Shown here in pieces: positions 23,768-27,385 of a DNA stretch of 27,385 nt. Source of the stretch: an uncultured Flavobacterium sp. GTDB lineage: Bacteria; Bacteroidota; Bacteroidia; Flavobacteriales; Flavobacteriaceae. The number at the start of each line of letters is the position of its first letter. Position 1 is the first letter of the stretch. The notes under the pieces are model-generated. The model did not search any database. It worked only from the letters and a program-made list of their open reading frames with translations, and was not told where the DNA came from. The DNA lies in assembly GCF_937967675.1 (NCBI RefSeq), contig NZ_CALBSN010000194.1, positions 1 through 27,385 of the forward strand. The letters run 5' to 3'. The translations under genes were made by a program, and so were the position numbers.

Positions 23768-24691
23768 TTAAGTTGTCATTATTTTTTCTATGACTTGAAT
23801 AATCTCTTTTCTATCAGTTAAATAATCAAACCAACTCACGTTTTCTGTTCGTTTAAACCAAGTGATTTGACGTTTAGCAAATCGTCTTGTATTCATTTTG
23901 ATTTGCTCAATGGCGAAATCTAAAGTGGTTTTCCCATCAAAATAATCGAATAATTCTCGATAACCAACAGTTTGTAACGCATTCAAATGTTTATTTGGAC
24001 ACAAAGCTTGTGCTTCGGCTAAAAGTCCTTCATTTAGTATGATATCAACGCGTTGGTTGATTCTGTTGTACATGATTTCTCGGTCGGCTTCTAAACCAAT
24101 GATGATAGGAGTGAAGTTTCTTTCGTTTTTTCGTTTTCCAATAAAACTCGAATACGGTTTTCCACTTCCAATACAAACTTCTACAAAGCGTTTCATACGT
24201 TGTGGATTTTGTAAGGTTTGCGGATTTTCAGTTTGTAACTTTTGGTAATATTCCGAATCTAATTTTTGGAGTTGCTCTTGTAAATAGGTAATTCCTATTG
24301 CATCATATTTGGCATTAATTTCAGTTCGAATCGAATCATCAATATCTGGAAAATCATCAAATCCTTTCAAAACAGCATCCACGTACAATCCCGAACCACC
24401 TACCATAATTTGAATGTTATTTTTCTGAAATAATTCGTCCAATTTCGTTAAAGCTTCTTGTTCAAAATCGCCTACCGAATAACTTTCAAAAATCGATTTA
24501 TTTTGAATAAAATGATGGTTTGCAGCTGCTAATTCTTCATAACTCGGAACAGCGGTGCCAATTTTCATTTCCTTAAAAAACTGACGACTATCACACGAAA
24601 TAATATCGCAACCAAAATGTTGTGCTAAAGCAATACTTAATGCTGTTTTTCCAATGGCAGTTGGACCAATAATCGTAATTAGGTAATTCAT
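23768..24691 (-). CDS. miaA: tRNA dimethylallyltransferase MiaA
   Basis: MiaA adds an isopentenyl group to N6 of adenosine 37 in tRNAs that read UNN codons. The 307-residue length is normal. Seen: P-loop GPTAIGKT (9-16), the catalytic DSRQ (D34), the diphosphate-side motif GGSGLY (about 97-102), the insertion domain near 115-180, the QTVGYREL motif (about 240-247) and the C-terminal TRRFAKRQITWFKR block that contacts tRNA. All are intact. It starts 1 base after the channel gene's stop (24693-24695 on the complementary strand) and is third in the visible leftward run. A 44-base gap separates it from the lipoprotein gene downstream. Confidence 0.97.
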   Translation of the reverse strand: MNYLITIIGPTAIGKTALSIALAQHFGCDIISCDSRQFFKEMKIGTAVPSYEELAAANHHFIQNKSIFESYSVGDFEQEALTKLDELFQKNNIQIMVGGSGLYVDAVLKGFDDFPDIDDSIRTEINAKYDAIGITYLQEQLQKLDSEYYQKLQTENPQTLQNPQRMKRFVEVCIGSGKPYSSFIGKRKNERNFTPIIIGLEADREIMYNRINQRVDIILNEGLLAEAQALCPNKHLNALQTVGYRELFDYFDGKTTLDFAIEQIKMNTRRFAKRQITWFKRTENVSWFDYLTDRKEIIQVIEKIMTT

Positions 24692-24692
24692 T

Positions 24693-25520
24693 TTATAATT
24701 CGCTTCCGCAATCCTGACAATATTTTGCGTTTAATAAATGTTCTGAATTGCCACAGTTTTGGCAAACTTTTTTGTCACTTTCTCTTGTTTTAGGTGTGTT
24801 TTTTGCAATTTCAGCTGTAATAATTCCGGTAGGAACGGCAATGATTCCATAACCCATAATCATTACAAATGAGGCAATAAATTGTCCCAAAGGTGTAATA
24901 GGAGTAATATCGCCAAATCCAACAGTAGTTAAAGTTACAATGCACCAATAAATTGAAACTGGAATACTGGTGAATCCAGCTTCATCTCCTTCCACAACAT
25001 ACATTACCGAACCAATGATGATACAACTTATCAAAATAAAGTACATAAAAACCAAGATACGACCGCGACTCGCAATAATCGATTCTCGTAAATGCACTGA
25101 TTGACTGGAGAATTGAGGATGATTTAATATTTTAAATAATCGCAATAATCGTAAGGCTCTAACCACTGTAAAAACACTTGTTCCAACGAAGAAAAACGAT
25201 AAATACATAGGCAAAATCGCTACTAAATCGATAATTCCGTAGAAACTTAAAATATAATTCATGGGTTTTTTAATCGTAATGATTCGTAAAATGTATTCAA
25301 TAGTAAAAAAAATGGTTATTATCCATTCCGAAACTAAAATGAAAGTGTGGTATTTTCCATCGAATTCTTTTACGGTTTCCAACATTACTAAGACAACGCT
25401 CAGTAAAATCAATCCCAAAAGAATTATATCGAAAAGTCTTCCTGCAACCGTATTGGTTCCGTAGATAATGATGTGAGCTTTTTGTTTGAAAATCTCGTAT
25501 TTCGACTTAACTTCATTCAT
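24693..25520 (-). CDS. Voltage-gated-type K+ channel with C-terminal zinc ribbon
   Basis: This six-helix ion channel subunit (275 residues from the chosen start) belongs to the voltage-gated K+ channel superfamily. Seen: hydrophobic helices S1-S3, an S4 helix with spaced arginines (VVRALRLLRLFKIL, about 119-132), a pore helix and the K+ selectivity filter TVGFGD (199-204), then S6. The cytoplasmic tail carries four cysteines as CQNC and CQDC (C253, C256, C268, C271), a zinc-ribbon-like knot. The frame extends six codons upstream to a TTG, but that stretch contains the -7 box, so ATG at 25520 (MNEVKSKYE) is chosen. It lies between miaA (1 base) and the nuclease gene. The gating signal is unknown. 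Confidence 0.9.
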   Translation of the reverse strand: MNEVKSKYEIFKQKAHIIIYGTNTVAGRLFDIILLGLILLSVVLVMLETVKEFDGKYHTFILVSEWIITIFFTIEYILRIITIKKPMNYILSFYGIIDLVAILPMYLSFFFVGTSVFTVVRALRLLRLFKILNHPQFSSQSVHLRESIIASRGRILVFMYFILISCIIIGSVMYVVEGDEAGFTSIPVSIYWCIVTLTTVGFGDITPITPLGQFIASFVMIMGYGIIAVPTGIITAEIAKNTPKTRESDKKVCQNCGNSEHLLNAKYCQDCGSEL

Positions 25521-25525
25521 AAAAA

Positions 25526-25533
25526 CAAAGTTA
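25526..25533 (-). promoter_or_regulatory. -7 box (TAACTTTG) just before the K+ channel gene
   Basis: On the minus strand TAACTTTG matches TAnnTTTG exactly and ends 5 bases before the ATG at 25520. Transcription would start at or within a base or two of the start codon. It suggests that the channel-miaA unit can be expressed separately from the nuclease gene. No convincing -33 element is seen. Confidence 0.5.
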
Positions 25534-25538
25534 AACAA

Positions 25539-26900
25539 TTAAAATTGAATAATCTTATATACTTTGTGTTTGCGTAAATAGGTCTGAATAATCGTTTTCG
25601 TATCGCGATTGTGTTGCATTGGAATAATGATGTTTTTCAAAATTTCAATGTTGTTTACTTGATAATTCAAATCGTAAAAGCAATAGCCTTTGTAAATGCC
25701 ATTTTCAATAAGAACTGCGGTTCTTTCATCATAAGATCTACCTCGGTCAAGAATTACCATGTTGTTATTTTCAAACGAGTTTTCTTCTATGAATTCCAAC
25801 ACACGTTCGTTGTAACTTTCTGGAAGTTCTTCGCCCACACAAGCTCCATTACATTCTTTGATTTTGTATTGAAAACATCCGTTTTGAGTATCATATAAAC
25901 CATTGATTTTCTGACATAAATTGTATTTCTCCGTTATCTTGAACAGCACATTTTTGCCTTCCTGAAGTGATGTAAAAGAGGTGATTTCTTTCTTTCTTCC
26001 ATCGGCTTTTTCAACGGTTAAAGCGATGTAACCTTGTTCGTTTTTATGTTGATACAACGCATATTGGAAAATACTTTTGCGTTGGGCTCTATTATAAATA
26101 GGTTTGTTGATTTTAATTTCTTCGCTTTCCTTTAAAAGTGCAATTAATTCGCTTCCCGTTTCTTCAAAAGTTACGGCATAAACATCGCGTTGAATTTTTT
26201 TACTTTTGCTCGAAGTTCCCGTGAAATGTTGGTTGACACGTTTTTTGATGTTTTTACTTTTTCCGATGTAAATCAAATCGCCTTTTTCGTTATGAATGTA
26301 GTAAATTCCTGTTTTAGAAGGTAAATTCTCCACAATGTCTAACAATTTTGGTGACATTCCCGATTTGATTTCGGTTTTGATGAAACTTTTTACGATTTCT
26401 TTCTCGATGTCTTTTACCAACAACATTTTGAATAATTTCACCGTAGCCAAAGCATCACCACTTGCACGATGTCTGTCTGCCATAGGAATTCCTAATGAAC
26501 GCACCAGCTTACCCAAACTATACGATTCTTGACCCGGAATTAACTTTTTTGCTAATTCTACCGTGCATAGCGTTTGTTTTTTGAAATCAAAACCTAAACG
26601 TCTAAACTCGGTTTTTAAAATGCGATAATCGAATGAAGCATTGTGAGCCACAATTACGCATCCTTCGGTAATTTCGATAATTCTTTTTGCGACTTCATAG
26701 AATTTGGGAGCACTTCTGAGCATTGCATTGTTAATCCCAGTCAATTTTACCACAAAGGGTTGAATTGGCTTCTCAGGATTTACCAAACTGATGAATTGGT
26801 CCACAACCTCATGACCATCAAATTTATAAATGGCGATTTCGGTAATACCTTCTTCATTGTATTGCCCTCCAGTGGTTTCTATGTCGATGATTGCGTACAA
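25539..26900 (-). CDS. DnaQ-type exonuclease fused to a GIY-YIG (UvrC-like) nuclease
   Basis: The 453-residue fusion joins a DEDDh 3'-5' exonuclease (1 to about 165) to a UvrC/Cho-like GIY-YIG endonuclease half. Exonuclease motifs: DIETTG (D6, E8), HNASFD (D91) and HRASGD (H144, D149). GIY-YIG motifs: TGIYYI (197-202), YIG (211-213), R221, a glutamate in the ELIALLKESEE helix (about 251-261) and N270. The C-terminal part has a UvrC-like CFQYKIKECNGAC segment. A DNA repair or editing role is likely. The start codon is TTG: an in-frame stop lies three codons upstream, and the first in-frame ATG (residue 60) would delete motif I. The spacer upstream is made of micro-repeats. Confidence 0.92.
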   Translation of the reverse strand: MYAIIDIETTGGQYNEEGITEIAIYKFDGHEVVDQFISLVNPEKPIQPFVVKLTGINNAMLRSAPKFYEVAKRIIEITEGCVIVAHNASFDYRILKTEFRRLGFDFKKQTLCTVELAKKLIPGQESYSLGKLVRSLGIPMADRHRASGDALATVKLFKMLLVKDIEKEIVKSFIKTEIKSGMSPKLLDIVENLPSKTGIYYIHNEKGDLIYIGKSKNIKKRVNQHFTGTSSKSKKIQRDVYAVTFEETGSELIALLKESEEIKINKPIYNRAQRKSIFQYALYQHKNEQGYIALTVEKADGRKKEITSFTSLQEGKNVLFKITEKYNLCQKINGLYDTQNGCFQYKIKECNGACVGEELPESYNERVLEFIEENSFENNNMVILDRGRSYDERTAVLIENGIYKGYCFYDLNYQVNNIEILKNIIIPMQHNRDTKTIIQTYLRKHKVYKIIQF

Positions 26901-26905
26901 AATAG

Positions 26906-26932
26906 TTTACAGTGTTCAGTCTCAGTTTTCAG
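26906..26932. repeat. Degenerate heptamer array upstream of the nuclease gene
   Basis: TTTACAG, TGTTCAG, TCTCAG (one base short) and TTTTCAG follow each other without gaps just upstream of the TTG start. The units share the consensus TNTTCAG with the array inside yggS at 27062-27096. Confidence 0.7.
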
Positions 26933-26935
26933 TTA

Positions 26936-26959
26936 ATTGGCACATTGACAAATTGCCTT
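26936..26959. repeat. Octamer array (ATTGRCAM) between yggS and the nuclease gene
   Basis: ATTGGCAC, ATTGACAA and ATTGCCTT are consecutive 8-base units. The yggS stop codon (26958-26960) overlaps the last. Together with the heptamers, this means nearly the whole 57-base spacer is simple-repeat DNA. Confidence 0.6.
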
Positions 26960-27385
26960 ATTGATAATTTCTGGAGCCAAATATACTACTTCCAATTCGA
27001 ACCATCGTGCTTCCACATGAAATTGCTAGTTGATAATCGCCCGACATGCCCATTGAGAGAGTGTTCAGTTGACAGTGTTCAGTGTTCAGTGTTTTGTATT
27101 TATCAAAAATCGTTTTTAGATGTTTGAATTCCTTTTCGATTTGGTTTTGGTTTTCTGTGAAGGTTGCCATTCCCATTAAACCTACGATTTTGATGTTTTT
27201 ATAGTTTTCCTTATTATGCTGAATTTCATTCAAAATCTCATATAATTCTTCTTCATCAAGACCAAATTTGCTTTCTTCTTCCGCAATGTAAACTTGTAAC
27301 AAACAATCAATCACACGATTATTTTTTGCGGCTTGTTTGTTGATTTCTTGCAGTAATTTCAAACTATCAACACCGTGAATCAAAC
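26958..27385 (-). CDS. yggS: YggS/PROSC family PLP-binding protein, C-terminal part
   Basis: This is the C-terminal 142 or so residues of a PLP-homeostasis protein (YggS/YBL036C family) that binds pyridoxal phosphate in the cytoplasm. The gene enters from the right edge, and about 80 N-terminal residues, including the PLP lysine, lie outside. The frame is open to the edge and the first visible residues (LIHGVDSLKLL) match the family interior, so no start should be placed here. Seen: VYIAEEESKFGLDEEEL (strand and helix), IVGLMGMATFTEN, LSMGMSGDYQLAI and STMVRIGSSIFGSRN, the last two being phosphate-binding motifs. A stretch translated as TLNTEHCQLNT, just before LSMGMSGDY, is encoded by a heptamer repeat array and looks like an in-frame expansion. 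Confidence 0.93.
   Translation of the reverse strand, partial: LIHGVDSLKLLQEINKQAAKNNRVIDCLLQVYIAEEESKFGLDEEELYEILNEIQHNKENYKNIKIVGLMGMATFTENQNQIEKEFKHLKTIFDKYKTLNTEHCQLNTLSMGMSGDYQLAISCGSTMVRIGSSIFGSRNYQ
27062..27096. repeat. Heptamer array (TGTTCAG) inside the yggS coding region
   Basis: Five gapless 7-base units: TGTTCAG, TTGACAG, TGTTCAG, TGTTCAG, TGTTTTG. On the coding strand the unit reads CTGAACA, giving the residues TLNTEHCQLNT. The array sits in a surface-loop position between the last helix and the LSMGMSGDY motif and keeps the frame open. Confidence 0.85.

Noticed and set aside
26906..27096. A CRISPR array
   Set aside because: Units are 7-8 bases, contiguous and without spacers; no cas gene is near.
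26335..27127. Several plus-strand frames opposite the nuclease and yggS genes
   Set aside because: Both opposing genes have full catalytic or binding motifs. The plus-strand translations are Phe/Ser/Asn-rich with no domain.
27381..27383. A yggS start codon at the right edge
   Set aside because: The codon is TTG and the frame is open to the window edge. LIHGVDSLKLL is an internal part of the family, so the gene continues outside.

Overview
The window is chromosomal DNA from a low-GC member of the Bacteroidota, most likely a Flavobacteriaceae genus close to Flavobacterium. The protein families (DUF6495-like, DUF6913-like, DUF4835, Bacteroidota-type RNA polymerase omega, a type IX secretion C-terminal domain, an RprX/RprY-like two-component pair, a DnaQ/GIY-YIG fusion) and the promoter motif TAnnTTTG ahead of several genes all fit this. 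It is mostly core-genome territory. I see no tRNA, rRNA, CRISPR array, insertion sequence or prophage.

Layout. 54-3231 (+): a DUF6495-like gene, ligA and a YhhN-like membrane protein, tightly packed. 3232-3524: an AT-rich spacer with a possible gene remnant and a palindrome. 3525-5239 (-): a 5'-nucleotidase split into two genes, with the C-terminal-domain lipoprotein gene transcribed first and the Tat-type metallophosphatase second. 5285-6685 (+): a DUF6913-like gene and dapA. 6784-11691 (+): bamD, rpoZ, coaBC, a DUF4835 gene and recN, all close or overlapping. 11756-12946 (+): fabV, with its own promoter and terminator. 13110-17687 (+): a 1525-residue modular secreted adhesin ending in a type IX sorting signal. 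17763-21723 (+): a family 2 glycosyltransferase, coaE, a histidine kinase and a response regulator, closed by a strong bidirectional terminator. 21755-27385 (-): a run transcribed leftwards as a yggS fragment (cut by the window edge), DnaQ/GIY-YIG nuclease, voltage-gated-type K+ channel, miaA, lipoprotein, outer-membrane barrel protein and acyl-ACP thioesterase.

How the genes fit together. CoA synthesis is represented twice (coaBC and coaE). Lipid metabolism appears as fabV and the acyl-ACP thioesterase, and genome maintenance as ligA, recN and the DnaQ/GIY-YIG nuclease. Envelope functions are bamD, the lipoproteins, the barrel protein, the adhesin and the glycosyltransferase.

I found no clear-cut new defence or mobile system. 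The points most worth checking are: several genes whose -7 box sits almost on the start codon, suggesting leaderless mRNAs; two start-site corrections (glycosyltransferase and K+ channel) and one obligatory non-ATG start (the nuclease); heptamer and octamer micro-repeat arrays in and beside yggS; the order-swapped split 5'-nucleotidase; CoaBC lacking two classical decarboxylase residues; and a probable accessory lipoprotein/barrel pair between miaA and the thioesterase gene.
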